Source: Kribbella sp. VKM Ac-2569 | GTDB taxonomy: Bacteria; Actinomycetota; Actinomycetes; Propionibacteriales; Kribbellaceae | DNA: 64,000 nt | Reading direction: 5' to 3' | NCBI RefSeq assembly: GCF_004216905.1 | Contig: NZ_SGXJ01000005.1 | Coordinates: 496,001 to 560,000 of the forward strand | Part shown: piece by piece, positions 52,374-61,143 of the stretch | Numbering within the stretch: position 1 is the stretch's first letter | Layout of the letters: every line of letters starts with the position of its first letter | Made by a program: the position numbers and the translations under genes | The notes under the pieces: model-generated | What the model saw: the letters and a program-made list of their open reading frames with translations, nothing else | Database searches by the model: none | Told to the model about the DNA's origin: nothing

Positions 52374-53012
52374 ATGACAACTCTTCACAGTGTGGTTCTC
52401 GAAGTGGCCGACGGTGCATCGGCGGAGCGGTTCCTGACGGATGCTTTCGGGCTGACTGATCAAGTACGGGTGCGTGAATCCAGCGCGGAAACGGCCGGTT
52501 TCCGTGACTTCACGTTGTCCCTGACGGTGGCCCAGCCGAGTACGGTGAGCAGCCTGTTCGAGACGGCGGTCGACGCCGGCGCGACGGTGGTGAAGCCGGT
52601 AACCAAGTCGCTCTGGGGGTACGGCGGCGTCGTCCAGGCGCCCGACGGCACGACCTGGAAGGTGGCCACCTCGGCGAAGAAGGACACCGGTCCGGCGACA
52701 CGCGCGATCGACTCCGTCGTACTGCTGCTCGGATGCGCTGACGTTGCCGTGAGCAAGAAGTTCTATGTGGACCATGGGCTGTCCGTGGCCAGGAGCTTCG
52801 GACGCAAGTACGTCGAGTTCGCCACCACGGGCCCGATCAAGCTGGGCCTGTACGGGCGAAAGGCCCTGGCCAAGGACGCCGGCGTACCGGCCGACGGCAG
52901 CGGCTCGCACCGGATCGCCGTGAGCGCGGACGCGGGCACCTTCGTCGACCCGGACGGATTCGCGTGGGAACCCGTGCCCTCATCGGTCGATGAAGGTCTG
53001 ACGAGTCGATGA
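52374..53012 (+). CDS. VOC (glyoxalase/bleomycin-resistance) superfamily protein
   Basis: A 212-residue protein with two VOC half-domains. The first has LHSVVLEVADGASAERFL and VVQAPDGTTWKV (about 1-105); the second has RAIDSVVLLLGCADVAVSKK and DPDGFAWEPV. The superfamily includes glyoxalases, dioxygenases and drug-binding proteins, and the substrate cannot be called from sequence. The promoter may lie in the 115 bp before it, where TAGTTT is seen ten bases before the ATG, so the message may be short-leadered. Confidence 0.85.
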   Translation: MTTLHSVVLEVADGASAERFLTDAFGLTDQVRVRESSAETAGFRDFTLSLTVAQPSTVSSLFETAVDAGATVVKPVTKSLWGYGGVVQAPDGTTWKVATSAKKDTGPATRAIDSVVLLLGCADVAVSKKFYVDHGLSVARSFGRKYVEFATTGPIKLGLYGRKALAKDAGVPADGSGSHRIAVSADAGTFVDPDGFAWEPVPSSVDEGLTSR

Positions 53013-53058
53013 GTTGGCGGCGACTCGTCTGCAGTCGGCGAGATTTGTTGTCGAGGGG

Positions 53059-54693
53059 CTAGTTGCGCATGTGTTTGCCGCGGGTGGGTTTGTGGGGTTG
53101 CTGTTGGGGTGGGGTGCGAATGGCGCGGAGTTCGGTGGGGCGGTCGTGGTCCTGGCGGACGGCCTGGAGGCCGCCGGTGCCGGGGTCGGTGTCGCCGAGG
53201 TCGAAGTCCCAGCTGTCCTCGTTGGCGAGGCGGCTGTGCCAGCGGCCGTAGAGGCCGTAGATCGCGATGCCGATGACCATCCAGATGCCGAACTTGGTCC
53301 AGGTGCTCGTCTTCAGGTTGAGCATCAGCCAGACCGTGGCGGCGAGTGAGAGGAGTGGGATCAGCGGGACCATCGGTACCCGGAAACCGCGCTCCAGGTT
53401 GGGCTCCGAGCGACGCAGCGTGAGTACGCCGACCGCGCAGAACGCGAAGCAGAACAGGGCGCCGATGACCAGCAGCTCCTCGAGCTCGAGCACCTTCGGA
53501 TAGAGCGTGAGCGCCAGCGCGGCGAGACCTGCGAAGGCGGCGGCGCGGGCGGGGGAGGAGTACACGCGGCTGACCCGGCCGAGGCTCTTCGGGAGCAGGC
53601 CGTCACGGCCCATGTTGAACAGCACCCGGCTCTGCGCGATGAGGACCACCATGATCACCGTCATCAACGCGAGCAACGCACCCAGGTTGACCACTTTGGC
53701 GGCCCACCCGACCCCAACTGCGGCCAGCGCTTCGGAGACCGGCGCACCGCCGCCCAACTGGCCGTACGGGCGCATGCCGACCAGGACGACTGCCATCGCG
53801 ATGTAGAGGATCGTCACCGCGCCGACGCCGAGCAGCATGCCCTGTGGGACGGTCTTCCGCGGGCTGCGGGCGTCCTCGGACGCGGTCGCGATCAGGTCGA
53901 AGCCGATGTAGGCGAACACGATCGTGCTCGCGGCCGTGAAGATGCCCATCGTCCCGAACGAGCCGAACGACGAGTCCAGGATCCAGCCCAGCAACGTCGG
54001 GCTCGCGGTCGCGGGCGCGGCCCGGGACGGCGGCACGAACGGGTGGTAGTTGTCCATGTTGATGTGCGCGGCGCCGACAATCACCACCAGCAGGATCACC
54101 GCGACCTTCGCGATCACCACGACGGTCAGCACGCGGGAGGAGAGCTTGGTGCCGGTCACGATCAACGCGGTCAGGATCAGCAGCAGCAGCGGGGCCACCA
54201 GGTTCAATTTGGCCTCGGGGCCGAAGAACTGGGCCACTCCGGCGGGCAGCGTCACTCCGAAGCCGTCGAGCGTGGCCAGGAAGTACGCCGACCAGACCCG
54301 GGCGACGATCGCCGCCGCGGTGACGAGTTCGAGCACGAGCGCCCAGCCGACCAGCCACGCCCACGCTTCGCCGAAGGTGACGTAGCTGAATGTGTACGCG
54401 CTACCGGAAACCGGGATGGTGGACGACAGTTCGGCGTAACAGGCCGCGGCCAGCAGACAGACGATCGCGGCGATGACGAACGACAGAATGACTGCCGGTC
54501 CGGCGACATTCGCCGCCTGAACGCCGCTGATGCTGAAAATGCCGGAGCCGATCATCACGCCCAGGCCGAGTACAACCAGGTCGCGACGACCGAACAAACG
54601 CGGCAGACGGTGCCGCGCGTCCTCGACTCGAGTGAACGCCGACTCGACCGGCAGGCGCCGGCCTACGGTCTGTCCGTTCGCTGAGGGGGCCAT
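53059..54693 (-). CDS. APC-family amino acid permease
   Basis: A 544-residue transporter of the amino acid-polyamine-organocation superfamily. About 12 membrane segments follow a cytoplasmic start; the first has LVVLGLGVMIGSGIFSISG, where the GxG(I/V)F unwound helix binds the amino group, and SGSAYTFSYVTFGE and FAYIGFDLIATASED are typical of cationic-amino-acid-like transporters. The C-terminal 60 residues are hydrophilic (DFDLGDTDPGTGG). It stands alone on the minus strand, with 135 bp upstream shared with xerC. The substrate is unknown. Confidence 0.93.
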   Translation of the reverse strand: MAPSANGQTVGRRLPVESAFTRVEDARHRLPRLFGRRDLVVLGLGVMIGSGIFSISGVQAANVAGPAVILSFVIAAIVCLLAAACYAELSSTIPVSGSAYTFSYVTFGEAWAWLVGWALVLELVTAAAIVARVWSAYFLATLDGFGVTLPAGVAQFFGPEAKLNLVAPLLLLILTALIVTGTKLSSRVLTVVVIAKVAVILLVVIVGAAHINMDNYHPFVPPSRAAPATASPTLLGWILDSSFGSFGTMGIFTAASTIVFAYIGFDLIATASEDARSPRKTVPQGMLLGVGAVTILYIAMAVVLVGMRPYGQLGGGAPVSEALAAVGVGWAAKVVNLGALLALMTVIMVVLIAQSRVLFNMGRDGLLPKSLGRVSRVYSSPARAAAFAGLAALALTLYPKVLELEELLVIGALFCFAFCAVGVLTLRRSEPNLERGFRVPMVPLIPLLSLAATVWLMLNLKTSTWTKFGIWMVIGIAIYGLYGRWHSRLANEDSWDFDLGDTDPGTGGLQAVRQDHDRPTELRAIRTPPQQQPHKPTRGKHMRN

Positions 54694-54828
54694 GGTCAGG
54701 GGTGCCTCCGTTGCTACTAGGGCAATCGGGCCGAACAGTAGTCGACCGTTGGGCTATCGACCAGCCCTCCTCTCGTCGGTCCCGCGCGGTGGCTTGCGAT
54801 GCAGGGCCACCTCACGCATCGTCGAGGT

Positions 54829-55770
54829 ATGACGCCGGACGAAGTCAGCGGAAACCGTTCCTGGCCGGAGGGTTTCGCTGTGTTACTGGCCGACTACGAA
54901 AGGCATCTGACGGCGGAAAGAGACCTCAGCACTCACTCGGTGAGAGCCTACATCGGAGATGTCGCGGATTTACTCGATCATTTGATTCGGCTTGGTCACG
55001 ATGATCTCGGGCAGTTGGATATTCGGAGCCTGCGGTCATGGTTGGCCAAACAGCAAAGTCTGGGGAAATCCCGCAGCACGATGGCTCGCCGGGCGACGGC
55101 CGCAAGGGTGTTCACCGCCTGGGCGCAGCGGACCGGGCGGATCGATACGGATCCCGGAGCGTTGCTGGCCAGCCCGAAGGGGCACAAGACCCTTCCTGGG
55201 GTGCTCGGTCAGGCTGACACCCGCGCGGTGCTCGACGCTGCAGCGGTTGCGGCGGACGACGGCAGTCCGGTCGGGCTGCGTGATCTCGCGATCATGGAGT
55301 TGCTCTATGCAACCGGGATCCGCGTCGGCGAGCTGTGTGCCCTCGACGTAGACGACGTGGACGACTCGCGCCGCGTCGTACGGGTCTTCGGTAAGGGGCG
55401 GAAGGAGCGGTCGGTTCCGTACGGCGTACCGGCTGGGCAGGCGCTCGAGCGGTGGCTGGTCGAGGCGCGGCCGAAATTGGCGCGCGAGGGGAGTGGGCCG
55501 GCGGCCTTTCTCGGGGCGCGGGGCGGCCGGATCGATCAGCGGGCGGTACGGCGGATGGTGCATGAGCGGCTCGCTGTCGTCGACGTACCGGATCTCGCGC
55601 CGCACGGTCTGCGCCATACGGCCGCCACTCATTTGCTGGAGGGCGGCGCGGATCTGCGGAGCGTGCAGGAGCTCCTGGGGCACGCGTCGCTCGCGACGAC
55701 CCAGATCTACACCCATGTGTCCACGGACCGTCTCCGCCAGGCCTACCAGCAGGCGCACCCCAGGGCATGA
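54829..55770 (+). CDS. xerC: Tyrosine recombinase XerC-like
   Basis: A 313-residue site-specific recombinase, probably for chromosome dimer resolution. The N-terminal SAM-like domain (about 10-105) has YERHLTAERDLSTHSVRAYI. The catalytic domain has the family arginine in ATGIRVGELCAL, the HGLRH box, LGHASLATTQIYTHV and the nucleophile Tyr in IYTHV. ATG 54829 is uncertain, as GAGG is nearly touching it; an in-frame ATG at 54799 is the alternative. The gene lies between dprA and rpsB, its place in many actinobacteria. Confidence 0.92.
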   Translation: MTPDEVSGNRSWPEGFAVLLADYERHLTAERDLSTHSVRAYIGDVADLLDHLIRLGHDDLGQLDIRSLRSWLAKQQSLGKSRSTMARRATAARVFTAWAQRTGRIDTDPGALLASPKGHKTLPGVLGQADTRAVLDAAAVAADDGSPVGLRDLAIMELLYATGIRVGELCALDVDDVDDSRRVVRVFGKGRKERSVPYGVPAGQALERWLVEARPKLAREGSGPAAFLGARGGRIDQRAVRRMVHERLAVVDVPDLAPHGLRHTAATHLLEGGADLRSVQELLGHASLATTQIYTHVSTDRLRQAYQQAHPRA

Positions 55771-55822
55771 CATTCGCAGGGGATGCGGCGCGTGGGCGCC
55801 GGGATGCGGCAGACTGCGGGAC

Positions 55823-56302
55823 ATGCGGGTTTCGGCGAAGTCTGACTATGCGTTGCGAGCTCTGATCGAGATCACCCAGCGGTGGGTGGCCGGCGATGCT
55901 GCTGTGGTGTCGGCCGAGGAGCTGAGCCGGGCGCAGGGCATTCCGCACGGGTTCCTGCAGGGCATCCTGGCCGATCTGCGGCGAGCCGGCGTCCTGTCCA
56001 GCCAGCGTGGGCAGTCGGGTGGCTGGCGGCTGGCCGTCGACCCCAACGAGATCTCCGTCGCCGACGTGATGCGCGCGGTCGACGGCCCGATCGTGAGCAT
56101 CTCGGGTGTCCGGCCGGAGAGCGTCACGTACAACGAGCACGCGGTCGTCCTGCAGCGGGTCTGGATCGCCGCCCGCGCGAGCCTCCGGGACGTGCTCGAG
56201 AACACCACGCTGATCGATCTCGCCAAGAACAAGCTCCCGGCCGGCGTCGAGCGCCGGTCGAAGGACGAGGACGCCTGGCAGGCCCGGGTCCCCGGCAGCT
56301 GA
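55823..56302 (+). CDS. Rrf2-family transcriptional regulator without cysteines
   Basis: A 159-residue Rrf2 regulator. The winged helix opens MRVSAKSDYALRALIEI and has AEELSRAQGIPHGFLQGIL and QRGQSGGWRLAVDP. Many Rrf2 proteins bind an iron-sulfur cluster through three cysteines, but this one has no cysteine at all, so it must sense something else. ATG 55823 is the family start; the frame is open farther up. Two GGGATGCGGC repeats (55780-55789, 55801-55810) just upstream may be its operator. A VOC gene follows 51 bp downstream. Confidence 0.9.
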   Translation: MRVSAKSDYALRALIEITQRWVAGDAAVVSAEELSRAQGIPHGFLQGILADLRRAGVLSSQRGQSGGWRLAVDPNEISVADVMRAVDGPIVSISGVRPESVTYNEHAVVLQRVWIAARASLRDVLENTTLIDLAKNKLPAGVERRSKDEDAWQARVPGS

Positions 56303-56310
56303 CCGCATGT

Positions 56311-56342
56311 TACAGTCGTGACTTATATAAGCAGCGACTGTA
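56311..56342 (+). promoter_or_regulatory. 32-bp operator-like inverted repeat upstream of the VOC gene
   Basis: TACAGTCG (56311-56318) and CGACTGTA (56335-56342) are perfect inverted arms around the palindrome CTTATATAAG (56322-56331). An AT-rich core in so GC-rich a genome suggests a promoter -10 region covered by a repressor site. It lies 11 bp before the VOC ATG. Confidence 0.55.
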
Positions 56343-56353
56343 GGAGATGAGCG

Positions 56354-56752
56354 ATGCAGCAGATCAAGACGTTCCTCATGTTCGAGGGCGGTGCGGAGAA
56401 GGCGATGACCTTCTACCTGTCGCTGTTCGAGGACGCCGAGGTCGTGTCGATGGTCAAGTACGGCGCCGAAGGGCCGGGTCCCGAGGGGTCTGTGATGGTG
56501 GCCGTGTTCCGGCTGGCCGGGCAGCAGTTCATGTGCAGCGACAGCTATCAGCATCATGGCTTCACCTTCACTCCTTCGATGTCGTTGTTCGTGGACTGTG
56601 CGGACGAGGCGGAGCTCGATCGGCTGTACGGCGCGCTGGTCGAGGGCGGGAGCGCGCTGATGCCGCTGGGTGACTACGGGTTCAGCAAGAAGTTCGGGTG
56701 GGTCAACGACCGGTACGGGGTGTCGTGGCAGCTGAACCTGCCGCACGCGTGA
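56354..56752 (+). CDS. VOC/PhnB-like protein
   Basis: A 132-residue protein of the PhnB/3-demethylubiquinone-like VOC group: MQQIKTFLMFEGGAEKAMTFY, VFRLAGQQFMCSDS and the C-terminal FGWVNDRYGVSWQLNLP. Members are often annotated as methyltransferases, but the fold is a metal- or substrate-binding VOC barrel and function is unproven. GTAGGAG precedes the ATG. The preceding palindrome suggests regulated expression. It ends 3 bp from the convergent M23 peptidase gene. Confidence 0.88.
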   Translation: MQQIKTFLMFEGGAEKAMTFYLSLFEDAEVVSMVKYGAEGPGPEGSVMVAVFRLAGQQFMCSDSYQHHGFTFTPSMSLFVDCADEAELDRLYGALVEGGSALMPLGDYGFSKKFGWVNDRYGVSWQLNLPHA

Positions 56753-56755
56753 GGC

Positions 56756-57409
56756 TCATTCGCGCCTGATCAGCAGGCCGGCGGTGAGTGTCAGGGCCGC
56801 GGTGGCAGCGATGACGAGCTTGGCCGCGCGTCCGTTGCTGTCCGGCGGGCCGTCAGGTGCCGGGGCGGGCGGCAGATCGCGCGACAGGTCAGGCGACGTG
56901 CCGCGGGGTGCGGCTGCGGCCGGTTGGCTCTGTCGGTCGGTGAGTGGGAGCAGGCGGACCGGGCGGTTGGGGAGCAGGGTCAGGGGGTTGAGGTACTGCT
57001 TGCCCTGGAGCAGGCCCCAGTGCAGGCAGGATCTGGGCAGGCAGTGCGAGCCCGCGGCGGACAGGCGGCCGATGACGGTGCCGGTCTTGACCGTGGTTCC
57101 GACCGAGACCGCGGGGACAACGGGTTCGTACGTCGTACGGCGGGGACCGGTGGTGATCGTGACGACGCCGCGGCCGGCGAGTGCACCGGCGTACGTGATC
57201 GTGCCTGGAGTGGCTGCGAGGACGGGTTGGCCGGGGCGGCCGGCGAGGTCGACGCCACGATGGCCGGGTAGCCAGGGTTTCGCGGGTAGCTCGAAGCCGC
57301 GCACGACCTCCGGGCGGGGTTGGAGCGGCCAGGCGGCGACGGCGTGCAGGGGTGGGCTGGGTGTGGGTGGCGGGGGCGGGGCTGCGAGGGGGAGCAAGGC
57401 GAGGTTCAT
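56756..57409 (-). CDS. M23-family (LytM-like) peptidase
   Basis: A 217-residue predicted peptidoglycan endopeptidase. An Ala/Pro-rich N-terminus (about 1-25) could be a signal segment. The M23 domain (about 45-150) has the zinc-site motif HRGVDLAG (H and D), and the HxH-type element appears as HWG in CLHWGLLQG, so the last histidine is not canonical. A C-terminal membrane segment (LVIAATAALTLTAGLLI) ends in RRE. ATG 57409 is one choice; the frame is open 39 codons further. The gene is divergent from rpsB, a layout common in actinobacteria. Confidence 0.82.
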   Translation of the reverse strand: MNLALLPLAAPPPPPTPSPPLHAVAAWPLQPRPEVVRGFELPAKPWLPGHRGVDLAGRPGQPVLAATPGTITYAGALAGRGVVTITTGPRRTTYEPVVPAVSVGTTVKTGTVIGRLSAAGSHCLPRSCLHWGLLQGKQYLNPLTLLPNRPVRLLPLTDRQSQPAAAAPRGTSPDLSRDLPPAPAPDGPPDSNGRAAKLVIAATAALTLTAGLLIRRE

Positions 57410-57655
57410 GCCAGGGAAGATGCCGGTTTCGGGGTGGCTGCGGACCGGCGATCCGGGATTTGTGGACAACCTGACCCGGTTCGCGTTGGGCGTGCGTGGT
57501 CCCGTACACTTCCGGTGGCGCCACACCTAGGTGGGGCGACTACGCATGCCCGCACAAGAGCGTCGAATCCAACGGTCCCGGAGCGATCCGGGTGGATTCG
57601 TGCGACGGGCATCAGGAGCCACGGATCATCCGGTCAGTGGCGAGACAACCGAGTA

Positions 57656-57677
57656 GACCCGGAGAGCACTCCGGGTC
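57656..57677 (+). promoter_or_regulatory. rpsB leader hairpin
   Basis: A perfect 9-bp stem GACCCGGAG/CTCCGGGTC with an AGCA loop, six bases before the rpsB ribosome-binding site (AAGGAG). It could be an autoregulatory S2 site or a terminator-like attenuator. The 287-bp gap also holds TACACT (57505-57510), a possible -10, and a reverse DnaA-box-like TGTGGACAA (57461-57469). Confidence 0.5.
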
Positions 57678-57696
57678 GCAATAAGGAGACCACCTC

Positions 57697-58686
57697 ATGG
57701 CCGTCGTGACCATGAAGCAGCTGCTCGAGAGCGGCGTGCACTTCGGGCACCAGACCCGGCGCTGGAACCCCAAGATGAAGCGCTACATCCTCACCGAGCG
57801 CAACGGCATCTACATCATCGACCTGCAGCAGTCGCTGTCGTACATCGACCGCGCCTACGAGTTCGTTCGTAGCACGGTCGCCTCCGGCGGCGCGATCCTG
57901 TTCGTCGGCACCAAGAAGCAGGCCCAGGAAGCGATCGCCGAGCAGGCGACCCGCGTCGGGATGCCGTACGTGAACCAGCGCTGGCTGGGCGGCATGCTGA
58001 CGAACTTCCAGACGGTGAACAAGCGCCTGCAGCGGCTCAAGGAGCTCGAGCTCATCGACTTCGACGACGTCGCCGCCTCCGGTGTCACCAAGAAGGAGCT
58101 GCTGCAGAAGCGTCGCGAGCACGACAAGCTGCTCAAGACCCTCGGCGGTATCCGCGACATGGCCCGGGTTCCGGCCGCCGTGTGGATCGTGGACACCAAG
58201 AAGGAGCACCTCGCCGTCGACGAGGCGCGCAAGCTGAAGCTGCCGATCATCGGCATCCTGGACACCAACTGCGACCCGGACGAGGTCGACTACCCGATTC
58301 CGGGGAACGACGACGCGATCCGCTCGGTCGGCCTGCTCACGCGGGTCGTCGCCGACGCCGTCGCCGACGGCCTGATGGGCCGCTCCGGCCAGGGCTCCGC
58401 CGCCGCCGGCGAGGAGCTGGGTCAGGAAGAGCCGATGGCTGCCTGGGAGCGCGAGCTGCTGGAGAGCCAGAACGGCACCGCCAAGGCCACCGAGACCGCT
58501 GAGGCCGCTCCGGCCGCCGAGGCTGCCCCGGCTGCTGAGGCCACCGAGACCGCCGAGGTTGCTCCGGCCGCTGAGGTTGCCGAGGCCGCTCCGGCGACCG
58601 ACGTCGTGACCGAGCCGGTCGCGACCGACGCCGAGGTCACCGAGGCGAAGAAGGACGACGACGCTCCGAAGGCCGACGAGGCCTGA
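57697..58686 (+). CDS. rpsB: 30S ribosomal protein S2 with Ala/Glu-rich tail
   Basis: Small-subunit protein. The standard S2 core is residues 1 to about 240: [36 protein letters not shown] and [20 protein letters not shown]. The remaining 75-90 residues form an Ala/Glu/Thr-rich tail with AAEA/TETAE repeats ending [10 protein letters not shown], making 329 residues against about 240-260 usual. AAGGAG precedes the ATG. tsf follows after a hairpin, the conserved rpsB-tsf pair. Confidence 0.97.
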   Translation: MAVVTMKQLLESGVHFGHQTRRWNPKMKRYILTERNGIYIIDLQQSLSYIDRAYEFVRSTVASGGAILFVGTKKQAQEAIAEQATRVGMPYVNQRWLGGMLTNFQTVNKRLQRLKELELIDFDDVAASGVTKKELLQKRREHDKLLKTLGGIRDMARVPAAVWIVDTKKEHLAVDEARKLKLPIIGILDTNCDPDEVDYPIPGNDDAIRSVGLLTRVVADAVADGLMGRSGQGSAAAGEELGQEEPMAAWERELLESQNGTAKATETAEAAPAAEAAPAAEATETAEVAPAAEVAEAAPATDVVTEPVATDAEVTEAKKDDDAPKADEA

Positions 58687-58697
58687 CAGCCCGCTGG

Positions 58698-58724
58698 TGC
58701 CGCCCGGGTCGATCCCGGGCGGCA
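58698..58724 (+). terminator. Stem-loop between rpsB and tsf
   Basis: TGCCGCCCGGG (58698-58708) pairs with CCCGGGCGGCA (58714-58724) around TCGAT; flanking CTGGTG/CACCAG may extend it. It is probably a partial terminator or attenuator that lowers tsf relative to rpsB. Confidence 0.65.
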
Positions 58725-58800
58725 TCACCAGCTGCCGCGGCCCGGCCGCCGGCGCTGCCCGCCCACCCAGCCGCATCAGAACAAGACGAGAGATCGAGGA

Positions 58801-59619
58801 ATGGCGAACTACACCGCCGCTGACGTGAAGAAGCTCCGCGACGCCACCGGCGCGGGCATGATGGACGCGAAGAAGGCGCTCGAGACCACCGACGGCGACT
58901 TCGAGAAGGCGATCGAGGAGCTGCGCATCCACGGCGCGGCCAAGGCGGCCAAGCGCGGCGCCGAGCGGTCCGCCACCAACGGCCTCGTGGCCGCGGCGGA
59001 GAACGCTCTGGTCCAGCTGAACTGCGAGACCGACTTCGTTGCCAAGAACGAGCAGTTCCAGCAGCTGGCCGCCGACATCGTCGCGCACGCTGCGGCGAGC
59101 AAGGTCGGCGACGTCGAGGGTCTGCTCAGCGAGAAGCTGACCGACGGCAAGTCGGTCGCCGAGAACATCGAGGCGCTGGCCGCGGTCATCGGCGAGAAGC
59201 TGGAGCTCGGCAAGGTGGCCGTCTTCGACGGCAAGGTCACGGCGTACATGCACAAGCGCGCCGCGGACCTGCCGGCCCAGGTCGGCGTACTGGTCGAGTT
59301 CGAGGGCGACGACGTGGAGGCCGCCCGTGGCGCCGCCATGCAGGCCGCCGCGATGCGCCCGCTGTACACCACCCGCGACGAGGTCCCGGCCGAGACGGTC
59401 GAGAACGAGAAGCGGATCGCCGAGGCGACCGCGCGCGAGGAGGGCAAGCCGGAAGGCGCCCTGCCGAAGATCGTCGAGGGCCGGGTCAACGGCTTCTTCA
59501 AGGACGTCGTGCTGCTCGAGCAGCCGTCGGTCACGGAGAACAAGAAGAGCGTGAAGGCTGTGCTCGACGCCGCCGGTGTCACCGTGAAGCGGTTCGCCCG
59601 CTTCGAGGTCGGCGCCTGA
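58801..59619 (+). CDS. tsf: Translation elongation factor Ts
   Basis: A 272-residue nucleotide exchange factor for EF-Tu. The N-terminal UBA-like domain has [24 protein letters not shown] and the core has [17 protein letters not shown], the TDFV motif that enters EF-Tu. Length matches actinobacterial EF-Ts. ATG 58801 follows GAGATCGAGGA. It is part of the rpsB-tsf-pyrH-frr group. Confidence 0.97.
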   Translation: MANYTAADVKKLRDATGAGMMDAKKALETTDGDFEKAIEELRIHGAAKAAKRGAERSATNGLVAAAENALVQLNCETDFVAKNEQFQQLAADIVAHAAASKVGDVEGLLSEKLTDGKSVAENIEALAAVIGEKLELGKVAVFDGKVTAYMHKRAADLPAQVGVLVEFEGDDVEAARGAAMQAAAMRPLYTTRDEVPAETVENEKRIAEATAREEGKPEGALPKIVEGRVNGFFKDVVLLEQPSVTENKKSVKAVLDAAGVTVKRFARFEVGA

Positions 59620-59680
59620 TCCCGCGAAGGATCTGAGCGCAGGCACCGAAGTACAGGCAATGAACGAGGAGGCCGGAATC

Positions 59681-60442
59681 GTGACGGAAACCCTGGGTAC
59701 CGAGACGAGTCCGGCCTCTTCGCCGTCCTCGCCCGCCTACCACCGTGTGCTGCTGAAGCTGTCGGGGGAGGTGTTCGGCGGCGGCAAGCTTGGCGTCGAC
59801 CCCGATGTGGTGAACTCGATCGCCAAGCAGATCGCGGACGTGGCGCGGGCGGGAGTGCAGGTCGCCGTGGTGGTCGGCGGCGGGAACTTCTTCCGCGGCG
59901 CCGAGCTCCAGCAGCGCGGCATGGAGCGGAACCGGGCCGACTACATGGGCATGCTCGGCACCGTGATGAACTGCCTGGCGCTGCAGGACTTCCTCGAGAA
60001 GCTCGGCATCGAGACGCGGGTGCAGACCGCGATCACGATGGGCCAGGTCGCCGAGCCGTACATCCCGCGCAAGGCCGAGCGGCACCTGGAGAAGGGCCGC
60101 GTGGTCATCTTCGGCGCCGGCTCCGGTATGCCGTACTTCTCCACCGACACGGTCGCCGCCCAGCGTGCGCTGGAGGTCGGCGCCGAGGCGCTGCTGATGG
60201 GCAAGCAGGGCGTTGACGGTGTCTACGACTCCGACCCGAAGAAGAACCCGGACGCGGTGAAGTTCGACCAGCTGTCGTACGACGACTTCCTGGCCCGCGG
60301 TCTCCGGGTCGCCGACGCGACCGCGATCAGCCTGGCCCGCGACAACGCGCTGCCGATCGTGATCTTCGGTCTCGAGGAGGGCAACATCGCCCGGGTGATC
60401 CACGGCGAGAAGATCGGCACGGTCGTCTCCCGGGGCCAGTAA
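59681..60442 (+). CDS. pyrH: UMP kinase
   Basis: Phosphorylates UMP to UDP in pyrimidine synthesis. The 253-residue product has [14 protein letters not shown] (ATP site), [11 protein letters not shown] and the [18 protein letters not shown] motif, all of the amino-acid-kinase-fold PyrH. GTG 59681 is chosen because GAGGAGG lies eight bases upstream; ATG 59660 is in frame but that ribosome-binding site would then be inside the gene. Residues 1-18 are a variable Ser/Pro-rich leader. Confidence 0.94.
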   Translation: MTETLGTETSPASSPSSPAYHRVLLKLSGEVFGGGKLGVDPDVVNSIAKQIADVARAGVQVAVVVGGGNFFRGAELQQRGMERNRADYMGMLGTVMNCLALQDFLEKLGIETRVQTAITMGQVAEPYIPRKAERHLEKGRVVIFGAGSGMPYFSTDTVAAQRALEVGAEALLMGKQGVDGVYDSDPKKNPDAVKFDQLSYDDFLARGLRVADATAISLARDNALPIVIFGLEEGNIARVIHGEKIGTVVSRGQ

Positions 60443-60458
60443 CTGGGCGTACCCGGCA

Positions 60459-60488
60459 TTACTCGGTACCCGCCCGTACGACTAGGAT
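60459..60488 (+). promoter_or_regulatory. Possible frr promoter
   Basis: TTACTC (60459-60464), an 18-base spacer and TAGGAT (60483-60488), about 97 bp before the frr GTG. The match is moderate. Confidence 0.35.
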
Positions 60489-60585
60489 CGTCGGACACGG
60501 GTGGATGTCCGTTATCTGGTAGACCCGCGTTCGTAGGGTAGGAGTGTGGCCGCGCCGAGGTGGCCCAGAGGAAGCGAGGAATGTC

Positions 60586-61143
60586 GTGATCGACGAAGCT
60601 CTCCGCGATGCCGAGCAGAAGATGTCGAAGGCCGTGGAGGTTGCGAAGGACGACTTCGCCGCGATCCGCACCGGCCGGGCGCACCCGCAGATGTTCGCCG
60701 GCATTCTGGCCGACTACTACGGCAGCCCGACCCCGCTGCAGCAGCTGGCCGGTTTCCAGGTGCCGGAGCCCCGTACCGTGCTGATCTCGCCGTACGACAA
60801 GGGTGCGATGGCGGCGATCGAGAAGGCGATCCGCGACTCTGACCTGGGTGTGAACCCGGGCAACGACGGCGCGATCATCCGGGTCGTGCTGCCGGCGCTG
60901 ACCGAGGAGCGCCGCAAGGAGTACATCAAGGTCGCGAAGACCAAGGCCGAGGAGGCCAAGGTCTCGGTTCGCAACATCCGCCGGCACGCCATGGACCAGG
61001 TGCACAAGACCGTCAAGGACGGTGACGCCGGCGAGGACGAGGGCAAGAGTGCTGAGAAGCGGCTCGACGGGTTGACGAAGAAGTTCGTCGACTCCATCGA
61101 CGACCTGCTCAAGCACAAGGAAGCCGAACTGCTCGAGGTGTGA
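60586..61143 (+). CDS. frr: Ribosome recycling factor
   Basis: A 185-residue factor that, with EF-G, splits post-termination ribosomes. Features are [20 protein letters not shown], the [11 protein letters not shown] motif, [10 protein letters not shown] and [15 protein letters not shown] 60586 is chosen because AGCGAGGA precedes it and the length is then exactly that of the family; an in-frame ATG upstream adds 14 non-family residues. It overlaps cdsA by one base (TGATG). Confidence 0.96.
   Translation: MIDEALRDAEQKMSKAVEVAKDDFAAIRTGRAHPQMFAGILADYYGSPTPLQQLAGFQVPEPRTVLISPYDKGAMAAIEKAIRDSDLGVNPGNDGAIIRVVLPALTEERRKEYIKVAKTKAEEAKVSVRNIRRHAMDQVHKTVKDGDAGEDEGKSAEKRLDGLTKKFVDSIDDLLKHKEAELLEV

Noticed and set aside
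58687-58800. tRNA gene between rpsB and tsf
   Set aside because: The folded part is a simple hairpin without the cloverleaf or TTCRA-type T-loop.
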